Shown here: one piece after another, positions 1-6,507 of the stretch
Numbering within the stretch: position 1 is the first letter of the stretch
Layout: each line of letters opens with the position of its first letter
NCBI GenBank assembly: GCA_035758545.1
Contig: DASTWQ010000233.1
Location: 1 to 9,145 of the forward strand
DNA length: 9,145 nucleotides
Direction of reading: 5' to 3'
Origin: JAFDVN01 sp035758545
Lineage (GTDB): Bacteria > Acidobacteriota > Holophagae > Holophagales > Holophagaceae
Made by a program: the position numbers and the translations under genes
Notes under the pieces: generated by a model
The model's database searches: none
Seen by the model: only the letters and a program-made list of their open reading frames with translations
Told to the model about the DNA's origin: nothing

Positions 1-519
1 CACCACTGGGCCTTCGATCTTCAGTGGGCCGTTGGGCTGGGGCATGAGCCGCAGCTCGCCGCCCTCGCCGGGTGGATCGGCCGGGCGGGGCCCCATCAGG
101 CCCGGATCCTCGAAGGGCAGCGCCCGATGCCGGTTGTCGCAGAAGGGCTTGGCGGCGCTGGCGCCGCAGCGGCAGAGCGCCAGCCGGGTGTCCTCGACCA
201 CCGTGCGCCCCTCCGCGTCCAGCACCCGCAGGCGGCCCCGGAGGTAGAGGGGCCCCCGGGCGCGGACCTGGACGGAGCCCACCGCCTCCGGCGATTCGCT
301 CCACCCGCTCGCCGCCGCAAGCTTCAGGGCCCCGGTGGGGCACCGGGCGACGGCCGCGGCGACCGCGTCCCCCGCGGCCCCGTCCGGCGCGATCCAGGGG
401 GTGCGTCCGGTGTCGAAGACCTCCGGCAGGGCCCGGAGGCACTCCGCCGCGTGGATGCAGCGGCCCGTCTCGAAGGTGACCGTCACCTCCCGCCCCTTGT
501 AGGTGTGGATGCGCGACAT
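1..519 (-). CDS. Fer4_19 + CDGSH iron-sulfur protein, 3' end off window
   Basis: This is a probable small soluble iron-sulfur protein, open at the left edge (173 codons seen, no stop). Residues about 10-67 resemble the divergent 4Fe-4S mono-cluster family (Fer4_19): a C21-IHAAE-C27 segment followed by LPEVF, and C60-PTGAL. Only these three cysteines are visible in that domain, so the cluster may be [3Fe-4S] or use another ligand. Residues 116-131 are a CDGSH motif, C-x-C-x2-S-x3-P-x-C-D-x2-H (C116, C118, C127, H131), which in the family binds a [2Fe-2S] cluster with three Cys and one His. Residues 160-172 (PNGPLKIEGPV) look like the strand that opens a second CDGSH repeat, so about 40 or more residues are probably missing. 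The start is the ATG at 519, preceded by a strong AGGAGG with 5-base spacing. It is the last visible gene of the leftward cluster, 72 bases after the MBL gene. The precise role is unknown; electron transfer or redox sensing is inferred. Confidence 0.9.
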   Translation of the reverse strand, partial: MSRIHTYKGREVTVTFETGRCIHAAECLRALPEVFDTGRTPWIAPDGAAGDAVAAAVARCPTGALKLAAASGWSESPEAVGSVQVRARGPLYLRGRLRVLDAEGRTVVEDTRLALCRCGASAAKPFCDNRHRALPFEDPGLMGPRPADPPGEGGELRLMPQPNGPLKIEGPVV

Positions 520-591
520 CGGAACCTCCTGGAGCGGACGCCCCCAGCATGCGGAGCCCCCGCCGGCCGGGCAACCCCCGATCCGGCGGAC

Positions 592-1452
592 TCAGGCCTG
601 GATGGCCTTCAGCGTCCGCGCCAGCTCCCGCCGCATGGCGGCGGGGCTCTCCGCCTGGAACGACTCGCCGTGGCCCGGGAGCACCCAGCGGAAGTCGAAG
701 GCCAGGAGCCGCTCGACGTTCCGCACCTGGGCCTCCCAGTCGTGCCAGTTGTAGGCCTTCGAGGCCCAGAGCATGCCCCGGGGCCGGCTCCACCAGAGAT
801 GGTCCCCGGTGAAGAGGAAGGTCTCCCGGTAGAGCAGGCACATCGAGCCCGCCGTGTGACCGGGCGTGGGGATCAGGAGCAAGTCGTCCGCCAAAGCGAC
901 GGGCTCGTCCCCCTCGATCACCCGCTCACAGCCCCGCATCGCGTCCCCCGCGTGCATGACCCGCGGACAACCGAAGCGCTCGTGGTAGGCCGCGTGGTCC
1001 GCCACGTCGTCCCGGTGGCTGAGCACCATCGTGGCGACGCCGCCCTCCGCCTCCAACCGCGCCATGAGCTGGGGCGAGGACCGGGGCGAATCCATGAGCA
1101 CGTTCCCCGCCGCCCGGCGGATGAACCAGCTCCAGGCGCCGAAGCTCTTCTCGCTGGTCCAGCCGCAGAAGGCCACCTCGTCCGCCACCGGCACCGGGAA
1201 GCCCTGGGCCGCCTCGCCCACCAGGGCCTTCTCCTCGGTGCCGATGGCGGCCACGGGGCAGGCCACGAGGGCCAGGGCGGCCCGCCGCTTCGACGCGTCA
1301 TCCCCGGGCTGGGCATGGACGCGGCTGTGGCTGCCGGCGTCCTCGAAGGTCTCCGGAGCGAACTGGTAGCAGGTGCCGCAGTCGATGCAGGCCCGGTCCA
1401 CGAAGAAGGATCCCTCCGCCTGCCCCGCGTAGGCCTTCGCGCGCTGCGCCAT
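592..1452 (-). CDS. Ferredoxin-domain MBL-fold metallohydrolase
   Basis: The 286-residue protein joins an N-terminal ferredoxin-like domain to a metallo-beta-lactamase fold. The first part has C22-x2-C25-x2-C28 and a distal C65-P, the four ligands expected for one [4Fe-4S] cluster. From about residue 90 the MBL domain follows, with a strand ending MVLSH and a variant metal motif H146-R-D148-D-V-A-D152-H153 in place of HxHxDH, then H199 in PGHTAGS, D217 in FTGDH and H261 in LPGHGE. The HRDDVADH form occurs in a known branch of cytosolic MBL proteins, so it is unlikely to be an error. The substrate cannot be read from sequence; a hydrolase of the glyoxalase-II type or a redox-linked enzyme are both possible. 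The start ATG at 1452 has GGAGG 4 bases upstream. The gene lies 21 bases behind the globin gene, which suggests cotranscription. The fold and the cluster are well supported; the function is not. Confidence 0.9.
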   Translation of the reverse strand: MAQRAKAYAGQAEGSFFVDRACIDCGTCYQFAPETFEDAGSHSRVHAQPGDDASKRRAALALVACPVAAIGTEEKALVGEAAQGFPVPVADEVAFCGWTSEKSFGAWSWFIRRAAGNVLMDSPRSSPQLMARLEAEGGVATMVLSHRDDVADHAAYHERFGCPRVMHAGDAMRGCERVIEGDEPVALADDLLLIPTPGHTAGSMCLLYRETFLFTGDHLWWSRPRGMLWASKAYNWHDWEAQVRNVERLLAFDFRWVLPGHGESFQAESPAAMRRELARTLKAIQA

Positions 1453-1473
1453 GGCGCCTCCGTGGGGAGGATT

Positions 1474-1884
1474 CTACGCCCCCTGCCCCGCCCGGGCGGC
1501 GAGGGCGGCGTTCATGCGCGCCAGGTTCTGCCCCATGCCCACGGAGAGGTGGTGCCAGTCCTCCGCCTCCGCCGCCGGAAGCAGCTCCCGCTGGACCTCC
1601 GCGAACAGCTCCAGCCAGTCCGCCAGCAGCGGCACGGTGAAGCCCGCGCGGAAGTGCTTCAGCGGCACCTGGTAGTCCACCTCCAGGTAGGGATCGCCCC
1701 CCAGCAGCACCCACCAGAAATGGGTCAGCTTGGCCTTGTGGTGGCCCCAGTCCTCCACGGCGCCGAAGGGCCCCGCCAGGGTCGGATGGGTCTGGATCCG
1801 CGTGTAGAAGGCGTCCACCACCGCGGCGATGCCGTCATGGCCGAGGCGGTCGGCGAGGGAGCCCGGGTCGGCGCGTCGCGTCAT
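1474..1884 (-). CDS. Group III truncated hemoglobin
   Basis: This is a small heme protein of 136 residues, the usual size of group III (P-type) truncated globins. Visible marks are AFYTRI in the first helices, F40 in PFG (the CD1-type Phe), the W46-G-H-H segment, the HFWW stretch at 55-58, H77 in LKHF as candidate proximal (F8) heme ligand, and W90 in the ADWLELF helix, the Trp usual at G8. Family members bind O2 or NO and are tied to microaerobic or nitrosative stress, but physiological roles vary. I chose the ATG at 1884; an in-frame TTG at 1911 would add nine residues (MALGGDAGA), and neither has a strong Shine-Dalgarno. The gene sits between an aldo/keto reductase (54 bases upstream) and the ferredoxin-MBL gene (21 bases downstream). 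With the Fe-S proteins that follow, it suggests an O2/NO-related module; this is inference. Confidence 0.9.
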   Translation of the reverse strand: MTRRADPGSLADRLGHDGIAAVVDAFYTRIQTHPTLAGPFGAVEDWGHHKAKLTHFWWVLLGGDPYLEVDYQVPLKHFRAGFTVPLLADWLELFAEVQRELLPAAEAEDWHHLSVGMGQNLARMNAALAARAGQGA

Positions 1885-1916
1885 GGCCCCAGCGTCGCCG
1901 CCAAGGGCCAAGGCCC

Positions 1917-1936
1917 GCCTTGATGGATCTCAAGGC
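1917..1936 (-). terminator. Hairpin after aldo/keto reductase stop (weak)
   Basis: A perfect 7-bp stem, GCCTTGA (1917-1923) with TCAAGGC (1930-1936) and a six-base loop, begins two bases past the aldo/keto reductase stop codon. No T-run follows on the minus strand, so it is not a textbook intrinsic terminator. It may protect the mRNA 3' end or cause partial termination before the globin gene. It could also be chance. Confidence 0.3.
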
Positions 1937-1938
1937 CT

Positions 1939-2925
1939 CTACTTGTCCAGGCGGGCCATCATCGCCTCGGGATAGCGGGTGCCCGCGGCGGCGTCCGGCG
2001 GGAAGGCCGCGTCCAGGGCCGCCAGCTCCTCGGCGCTGAGGTGGAGGGCCGCAGCGGCGGCGTTCTCATCCAGCCGCGCGCGCTTCTTGGTGCCGGGGAT
2101 GGGGACGATGTCCGTCCCCTGGGCCAGCACCCAGGCCAGGGCCAGCTGGGCCGGGGTGCAGCCCTTGGCGCGGGCCATGGATTCCACCGTCGCCACCAGG
2201 GCCTGGTTGCGGTCGAAATTCTCGCCCTGGAAGCGGGGCGTGTTCCGCCGGTAGTCGTCCGGCGCCAGGTCCGAGGCCGCCTTGAAGGCGCCGGTGAGGA
2301 AGCCGCGGCCCAGGGGGCTGTAGGCCACGAAGCCCGTGCCCAGCTCCCGGCAGGCGGCGAGGATGCCCTGCTCCGGATCCCGGGTCCAGAGGGAGTACTC
2401 GGACTGCACCGCGGCGATGGGGTGGACGGTCCAGGCCCGGCGCAGGGTCGCTGGCGAGACCTCCGACAGGCCCAGGTGCCGCACCTTGCCGGCCTTCACC
2501 AGGTCCGCCATGGCGCCCACGGTCTCCTCGATGGGCACCTCGGGATCGAGGCGGTGCTGGTAGTAGAGGTCGATGTGGTCCACGCCCAGCCGCGTCAGGC
2601 TGGCGTCGCAGGCGGCGCGGACGTACTCGGGCCGGCCGTTGATGCCCCGGATCGCGGCATTGGACGGATCCCGCACGATGCCGAACTTGGTGGCGATCAC
2701 CACCCGGTCCCGCACGCCCCGCAGGGCCTTGCCCACCAGCTCCTCGTTGAGGAAGGGGCCGTACATGTCCGCGGTGTCGAAGAAGGTGATGCCCAGCTCC
2801 ACGGCCCGGTGCAGCGTCGCCGTGGATTCGGCGTCGTCCCGCCCGGCGTAGAAGTCGGACATGCCCATGCAGCCAAGCCCGAGGGCGGAGACGGCGAGGT
2901 CCTTGCCGAGGATGCGGGTGTCCAT
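1939..2925 (-). CDS. Aldo/keto reductase, AKR13-like
   Basis: This is a cytosolic NADPH-dependent reductase of aldehydes and ketones, 328 residues, full length for the family. The (beta/alpha)8 signature is clear: LGLGCMGMS near the start, FFDTADMYG with D50 and Y55, K80 in ATKFG, and H124 in LYYQHRLDP, which together give the catalytic tetrad. QSEYSLW and AYSPLGRGFLTG follow, and the cofactor loop IPGTKKRARLDEN is near residue 280. The YYQHR-DP sequence and overall layout resemble the AKR13 (YakC-like) branch. Members reduce reactive aldehydes and methylglyoxal, but the substrate here is unknown. The ATG at 2925 has AGGAGG 5 bases upstream; that Shine-Dalgarno lies in a 10-base palindrome (2926-2935). 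The gene follows the SDR-like gene by 24 bases, so the two are probably cotranscribed. Confidence 0.95.
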   Translation of the reverse strand: MDTRILGKDLAVSALGLGCMGMSDFYAGRDDAESTATLHRAVELGITFFDTADMYGPFLNEELVGKALRGVRDRVVIATKFGIVRDPSNAAIRGINGRPEYVRAACDASLTRLGVDHIDLYYQHRLDPEVPIEETVGAMADLVKAGKVRHLGLSEVSPATLRRAWTVHPIAAVQSEYSLWTRDPEQGILAACRELGTGFVAYSPLGRGFLTGAFKAASDLAPDDYRRNTPRFQGENFDRNQALVATVESMARAKGCTPAQLALAWVLAQGTDIVPIPGTKKRARLDENAAAAALHLSAEELAALDAAFPPDAAAGTRYPEAMMARLDK

Positions 2926-2949
2926 GGAGGCCTCCTGGTGCTTCTTCCT

Positions 2950-3606
2950 TCAGCCCTTGATCACCCGCTCCACCTCGTAGCCCCCGCGGGGCTGGGCATG
3001 GAGCTGCCAGAATTGCTCGGCCAGTTTTTCCGGATCGAAGGCCGTCCCGGGCTGGATCATGCCGCAGATGGTGACCGTGGCGGCGTGGATGCCCGTCTCG
3101 CCCAGCTCCTGGGCCAGGCTGAGCAGCAGGCTGCGCTGGGCGGCCTTGCCCACCGAGAGCGAGGCGCCGCTGGCGAAGGGCGAGAGGGCGCTGCCGCCGC
3201 CGGTGAGGAGGATCGTGCCGCGGTCCTTGGCCTTCATGCTGGGCAGCACCGCCTGGACCGAGGCCAGGAAGCCCCCGGCCATGGCACGGAACTCGGAGAC
3301 GAGGTCCTCCGGCGCCAGCTGGCTGGGCATCGCCTCCCGGAAGACCGACGCGTTGTAGATGAGGACATCCGGCTCGGCCTTGCCAAGGACCAGCTTCAGG
3401 CCGCCGAAGTCGGAGGCGTCCACCGCATGGCCGTGGACATCGAAGCCCTCGGCCTGGAGATCGGCCACCAGGGTGCCGAGGGCCTCGGCGCGCCGGGCCA
3501 GGAGGCCCAGCCGGTGGCCTTCGCGGCCGAAGCGCCGGGCCAGGGCCATGCCCATGCCGGGGCCCATGCCGACGAGGACGGTGAGGGGAGCTTTGGGATT
3601 CGCCAT
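2950..3606 (-). CDS. SDR-fold NAD(P)-binding protein lacking catalytic Tyr
   Basis: This 218-residue protein has a short-chain dehydrogenase/reductase Rossmann fold. It opens with TVLVGMGPGMGMALARRF, a glycine-rich nucleotide loop (G13-x-G15-P-G17-x-G19). LLARR at 36-39 could contact the NADP phosphate, D63 is the usual DxxD-type residue, and Y84-N85-A86 stands in place of NNAG. S139 follows the GGG turn. The active-site lysine is K154 in SVGKAAQ, but the YxxxK tyrosine position (150) is Leu, so the classical proton donor is absent. A subset of SDR proteins shares this SVGK form, and their activity is unclear. The start is the ATG at 3606; an in-frame TTG at 3621 would add five residues but lies in the terminator T-run. 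No Shine-Dalgarno is visible. The gene heads the distal unit, with AKR 24 bases downstream. Confidence 0.88.
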   Translation of the reverse strand: MANPKAPLTVLVGMGPGMGMALARRFGREGHRLGLLARRAEALGTLVADLQAEGFDVHGHAVDASDFGGLKLVLGKAEPDVLIYNASVFREAMPSQLAPEDLVSEFRAMAGGFLASVQAVLPSMKAKDRGTILLTGGGSALSPFASGASLSVGKAAQRSLLLSLAQELGETGIHAATVTICGMIQPGTAFDPEKLAEQFWQLHAQPRGGYEVERVIKG

Positions 3607-3619
3607 GGGGTCAGGATGC

Positions 3620-3652
3620 AAAAAGTAGAAGGGCGGCGCAACGCCGCCCTTC
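3620..3652 (-). terminator. Intrinsic terminator after NmrA-like gene
   Basis: Read on the minus strand, an 11-bp perfect GC-rich stem, GAAGGGCGGCG paired with CGCCGCCCTTC around a TTG loop (stem bases 3628-3638 and 3642-3652), is followed by TAC and five T residues (3624-3620). It sits 15 bases past the NmrA-like stop and ends about 14 bases before the SDR start. On the plus strand no T-run follows, so it acts leftward only. It is the best terminator in the window and divides the leftward cluster in two. Confidence 0.85.
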
Positions 3653-3667
3653 CATTCGGTTCACGGA

Positions 3668-4516
3668 TCAGGCCTGGAAGGCCGCCAGATGCTCGGCGAA
3701 GAACGCGTCGAGGCTCCGGGCCGGGGCGCCGGTGACCAGCTCCACGGTCTGGGTGACCACGTCGGCCTTGCCCTGCCGCACCGCCTGGTTGAGGGTGGTG
3801 AGGGACCAGACGTAGTCCGCGGGCATGCCCATGCCGAGCATGGCCTGGTAGGCGGCCTGGTCCGGCACCGGCACGAAGGCCACCTCCCGGCCCAGGGCCT
3901 TGGCGAGCCGCGCCGCGCCCTCGCCGTTGGAGAGGGCCTCGGGCCCGGTCAGCTCGTAGACGCGGCCCTCGTGGCCGGGCTCCGTCAGCGCGGCGGCGGC
4001 CACGGCGGCGATGTCCCGGGTGTCGATGAAGCCCATGCGGCCGTTGCCAGTGTTGGCGTAGATGGGCTGGCCGGCCTTCACGGGCCCGGCGTGGTAGGCG
4101 AGCCAGTTCTGCATGAAGAAGCTGGGCCGCAGGGTGGTCCAGGCCAGGCCGCTCTCCTCCAGCAGCCGCTCCACCCGGGCGTGGCCCCGGAAGAAGCCAT
4201 TGGCCGAATCCGCGTCGGCTCCCATCGCGGAGAGCTTCACGATGCGCTTCACCCCGGCGGCCTTCGCCGCGGCGACGGCCGGCGCCTCCTGGGGGTAGGG
4301 ATCCGCCGAAGAGGACAGCAGGAAGAGGGCGTCCACGCCCTTCAGCGCGGCGCCGAGGTTCGCGAGGTCGCCGCGGACGACCGCCACGCCGTTGCCCTCC
4401 AGGGCCTGGGCGGAGGCGTCCGAGCGGGCCAGGGCCTTGAAGGCCGCCTTCTTGGCCTTCAGCGCATCGATGAGCGCCTGGCCGACTTTGCCGGTGGGAC
4501 CGGTGACGAGGATCAT
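3668..4516 (-). CDS. NmrA/QOR2-like NAD(P)-binding oxidoreductase
   Basis: The protein is an atypical extended-SDR of the NmrA/NAD(P)H-binding type, 282 residues, close in size and pattern to quinone reductase QOR2 (YtfG). The N-terminal T5-G-P-T-G-K-V-G12 loop is the TGxTGxxG nucleotide motif, ARSD at 30-33 follows strand 2, and VVRGDL at 46-51 follows strand 3. Later marks are VKLSAMGA (93-100), LRPSFFMQN (129-137), the IDTRDIA turn (164-170) and VYELTGPEAL (187-195), all usual in this family. No YxxxK is seen, as expected. Members reduce quinones or act as redox sensors by binding NADP(H); the first fits the neighbourhood. AAAGGAG overlaps the TGA of the ene reductase gene (gap 11 bases), so translation is probably coupled. 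An intrinsic terminator follows it. Confidence 0.92.
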   Translation of the reverse strand: MILVTGPTGKVGQALIDALKAKKAAFKALARSDASAQALEGNGVAVVRGDLANLGAALKGVDALFLLSSSADPYPQEAPAVAAAKAAGVKRIVKLSAMGADADSANGFFRGHARVERLLEESGLAWTTLRPSFFMQNWLAYHAGPVKAGQPIYANTGNGRMGFIDTRDIAAVAAAALTEPGHEGRVYELTGPEALSNGEGAARLAKALGREVAFVPVPDQAAYQAMLGMGMPADYVWSLTTLNQAVRQGKADVVTQTVELVTGAPARSLDAFFAEHLAAFQA

Positions 4517-4527
4517 GGGAACTCCTT

Positions 4528-5619
4528 TCAGGCCGAAGCCGGGTAGTCGGTGTAGCCGGCGGCGCCGGGGGTGTAGAAGGTATCCGGCTTCGGCTCCGCC
4601 AGGGGCAGCCCGCCCTTCAGGCGGGCCACCAGATCGGGGTTGGCGATGAAGGGGCGGCCGAAGGCGATGAAGTCGCCCTTCCCCGCCGCCAGGTCCGCCT
4701 GGGCCCGGGCCAGGTCATAGCCGCCGCTGAGGATCGTCGCGCCGGCGAAGGCCGCCCGCAGGGCCGCCTTGAGGGAGGCGGGCACCTCCGGGGCGCCCAT
4801 GCTGCTGTGGTCCACGATATGGATGTAGGCGAGGCCCAGGGCCGAGAGCTCCTTGGCCAGGTGGAGGTAGGTGGCCTCCACCTCGTCGTAGGCGGGCATG
4901 TCGTTGAAGACGCCGAAGGGCGAGAGGCGGATGCCGACCCGGCCCGCACCGATGGCGGCGGCGGTCTCCTTCGCCACCTCGAGCACGAAGCGGCAGCGGG
5001 CTTCCAGCGAGCCGCCGTAGGCGTCCGTGCGCTGGTTGGTGCCGGGGTTCAGGAACTGCTCCAGCAGGTAGCCGTTGGCGGCGTGCAGCTCCACGCCGTC
5101 GAGGCCCGCCTGCCGGGCCAGCTTCGCGGCCTGCACGAAGGCGGCCTTGGCGGCCTGGAGCTCCGGGAGGGTCATGGCCCGGGGCAGGGGCAGCGGCTGC
5201 ATGCCCTCGGTGTCCGTCCACATGTCGCCCTTGGCCTGGACCGCGGAGGGCGCCAGCACCGCCGCGCCCGCGGGCAGGTTGGCGGGGTGGCTCACCCGGC
5301 CCGTGTGCATGAGCTGCACGAAGATGTGGCTGCCCTTGGCGTGCAAGGCGTCGGCCACGAGCTTCCAGCCCTGGACCTGGGCCTCGTTGAAGAGCCCCGG
5401 GATGCGGGCGTAGCCCAGGCCGTCCGGATGGGGGGCCGTGCCCTCGGTGATGAGAAGGCCGGCGCCCGCCCGCTGGCCGTAGTACTCCGCCATGAGGGCG
5501 TTGGGCACGTTGCCCTCGGCCCGGGAGCGGGTCATGGGGGCCATCACGACGCGGTTGGCCAGGGTCAGGTCCCCGAGGGTGGCGGGCGCGAAGAGATCGT
5601 GGGTCGTGGCAGTCGTCAT
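4528..5619 (-). CDS. Old Yellow Enzyme family ene reductase (NemA-like)
   Basis: This is an FMN-dependent, NAD(P)H-consuming ene reductase of 363 residues, the normal length. Family members reduce activated C=C bonds of enals, enones, maleimides and quinones, and often nitro compounds. Visible marks: LFAPATLGDLTLANRVVMAPMTRSRA with T30 near the flavin, QLMHTGRVSH (102-111), the substrate-binding pair H179 and N182 with candidate proton donor Y184 in HAANGYLLEQF, then NQRTDAYGGS, and AFGRPFIANPDL near the phosphate site. The open frame runs back to 5868, but that part is antisense-like arginine-rich sequence overlapping the thioredoxin gene. The true start is the ATG at 5619 with GGAG 5 bases upstream. 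The gap to thioredoxin is 17 bases and to the NmrA-like gene 11 bases, a tight operon. Confidence 0.96.
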   Translation of the reverse strand: MTTATTHDLFAPATLGDLTLANRVVMAPMTRSRAEGNVPNALMAEYYGQRAGAGLLITEGTAPHPDGLGYARIPGLFNEAQVQGWKLVADALHAKGSHIFVQLMHTGRVSHPANLPAGAAVLAPSAVQAKGDMWTDTEGMQPLPLPRAMTLPELQAAKAAFVQAAKLARQAGLDGVELHAANGYLLEQFLNPGTNQRTDAYGGSLEARCRFVLEVAKETAAAIGAGRVGIRLSPFGVFNDMPAYDEVEATYLHLAKELSALGLAYIHIVDHSSMGAPEVPASLKAALRAAFAGATILSGGYDLARAQADLAAGKGDFIAFGRPFIANPDLVARLKGGLPLAEPKPDTFYTPGAAGYTDYPASA

Positions 5620-5636
5620 GAAGTCTCCGTCCGCGC

Positions 5637-5954
5637 TCACAGGGCGCCGTCGAGGAAGCTGCGGAGGCTGGCCTTGGGCAGGGCGCCCACCACCTTGCCC
5701 GCGGGCTTGCCGTCCTTGAAGAGGATCATCGTGGGGATGCTCATGATCCCGAAGGCCTCGGCCGTGGCGGGCTGCTCGTCCACGTTCACCTTGGCGATGG
5801 CCACCTTGCCGGCGTACTCGCCCGCGAGCTCCTCGAGCACGGGGGTGATGGCCTTGCAGGGGCCGCACCAGGGGGCCCAGAAATCCACCAGCGTGGCGCC
5901 GGAGGCGATGGCGGCGCCGAAGTCGGCGTCGGTGAGGGTGCGCAGGTTGGACAT
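5637..5954 (-). CDS. trxA: Thioredoxin
   Basis: This is a single-domain cytoplasmic thioredoxin of 105 residues, the canonical length. The active site is W29-C30-G-P-C33-K preceded by FWAPW, with D24 as the buried acid and cis-Pro74 in SIPTM, and the C-terminal GxxxKASLxxFL helix is present. It reduces protein disulfides using thioredoxin reductase, which is not in this window. There is no signal peptide or membrane segment. The ATG at 5954 has a strong AAGGAGG. Between OsmC (55 bases upstream) and the ene reductase (17 bases downstream), it looks like a stress-inducible thioredoxin that repairs oxidised thiols. A second housekeeping copy elsewhere is likely but cannot be seen. The symbol reflects the family only. 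Confidence 0.97.
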   Translation of the reverse strand: MSNLRTLTDADFGAAIASGATLVDFWAPWCGPCKAITPVLEELAGEYAGKVAIAKVNVDEQPATAEAFGIMSIPTMILFKDGKPAGKVVGALPKASLRSFLDGAL

Positions 5955-6009
5955 GGCGTCCTCCTTCAGGATCAGGCGGTCAAAGGGAGAAGGTCAGGAT
6001 TCGAGCGCG

Positions 6010-6435
6010 TCAGACGTCCAGCAGGGCCTCGAGGCTGATGTCGGCCTTGAGGACCCGGGAGACCGGGCAGTTGGCCTTGGCGCCGGCGGCGATCTCCTGG
6101 AAGCGGGCCGGGTCGAGGCCCGGCACCTTGGCGCGGAGGGAGAGGTGGACCTTCGTGATGGTCCAGCTGCCCTCCACCTGCTCCAGGCTCAGGGCCGCGT
6201 CCGTGGCCAGGGACTCGGCGGTGAAGCCCGCCTGCCCCAGGGCCGCCGAGAGCGCCATGGTGAAGCAGCCCGCGTGGGCCGCGGCGATGAGCTCCTCGGG
6301 GTTGGTGCCCGGGCCCTCCTCGAAGCGGCTGCCGAAGCCGTAGACGGTGTCCTTCAGGATGCCGCTCTGGGAGCTGAGGCGGCCCTTGCCGGTCTTGAGG
6401 TCGCCCTGCCAGCGGGCGGAGGCGGTGCGCTTCAT
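6010..6435 (-). CDS. OsmC family peroxidase-like protein
   Basis: This 141-residue protein is of the OsmC/Ohr superfamily, closer to OsmC (osmotically inducible peroxidase) by its opening MKRTASARWQGDLKTGKG and GTNPEELIAAAHAGCF. The two reactive cysteines are C57, in AGCFTMALS, and C123, in ANCPVSR; R37 and E47/E48 are positioned to activate the peroxidatic Cys. The family reduces organic hydroperoxides, usually as a dimer, with dihydrolipoamide- or thiol-based recycling. The start ATG at 6435 has GAAGGAGG upstream. It is the second gene of the leftward unit, 72 bases after the nitroreductase. That spacer holds two small GC hairpins but no T-run. The thioredoxin gene follows, a possible reductant, though this pairing is an inference. 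Confidence 0.95.
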   Translation of the reverse strand: MKRTASARWQGDLKTGKGRLSSQSGILKDTVYGFGSRFEEGPGTNPEELIAAAHAGCFTMALSAALGQAGFTAESLATDAALSLEQVEGSWTITKVHLSLRAKVPGLDPARFQEIAAGAKANCPVSRVLKADISLEALLDV

Positions 6436-6507
6436 GGATTCCTCCTTCGAAGGGGATTCAGACGCAGGTGCGGACGGAGTCCCGTCCCTGGGATGCCGCC
6501 GGGCGGC

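Noticed and set aside
560..589. Inverted repeat CCGCCGG/CCGGCGG between the MBL and CDGSH genes
   Set aside because: The loop is 16 bases and no T-run follows; not convincing as a terminator.
127..1923. A 598-codon plus-strand open frame
   Set aside because: It is antisense to the CDGSH, MBL and globin genes, and its translation has no recognisable motif and biased Arg/Gly/His/Pro content.
5620..5868. N-terminal extension of the ene reductase back to 5868
   Set aside because: The 83 extra residues overlap the thioredoxin gene in another frame and are Arg/Gly-rich; the family begins close to the ATG at 5619, which has its own Shine-Dalgarno.
6472..6507. Hairpins GGACGG/CCGTCC and GCCGC/GCGGC between the nitroreductase and OsmC genes
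   Set aside because: Stems are only 5-6 bp with no T-run; such short GC repeats arise often by chance here, and OsmC has a strong ribosome site consistent with one operon.
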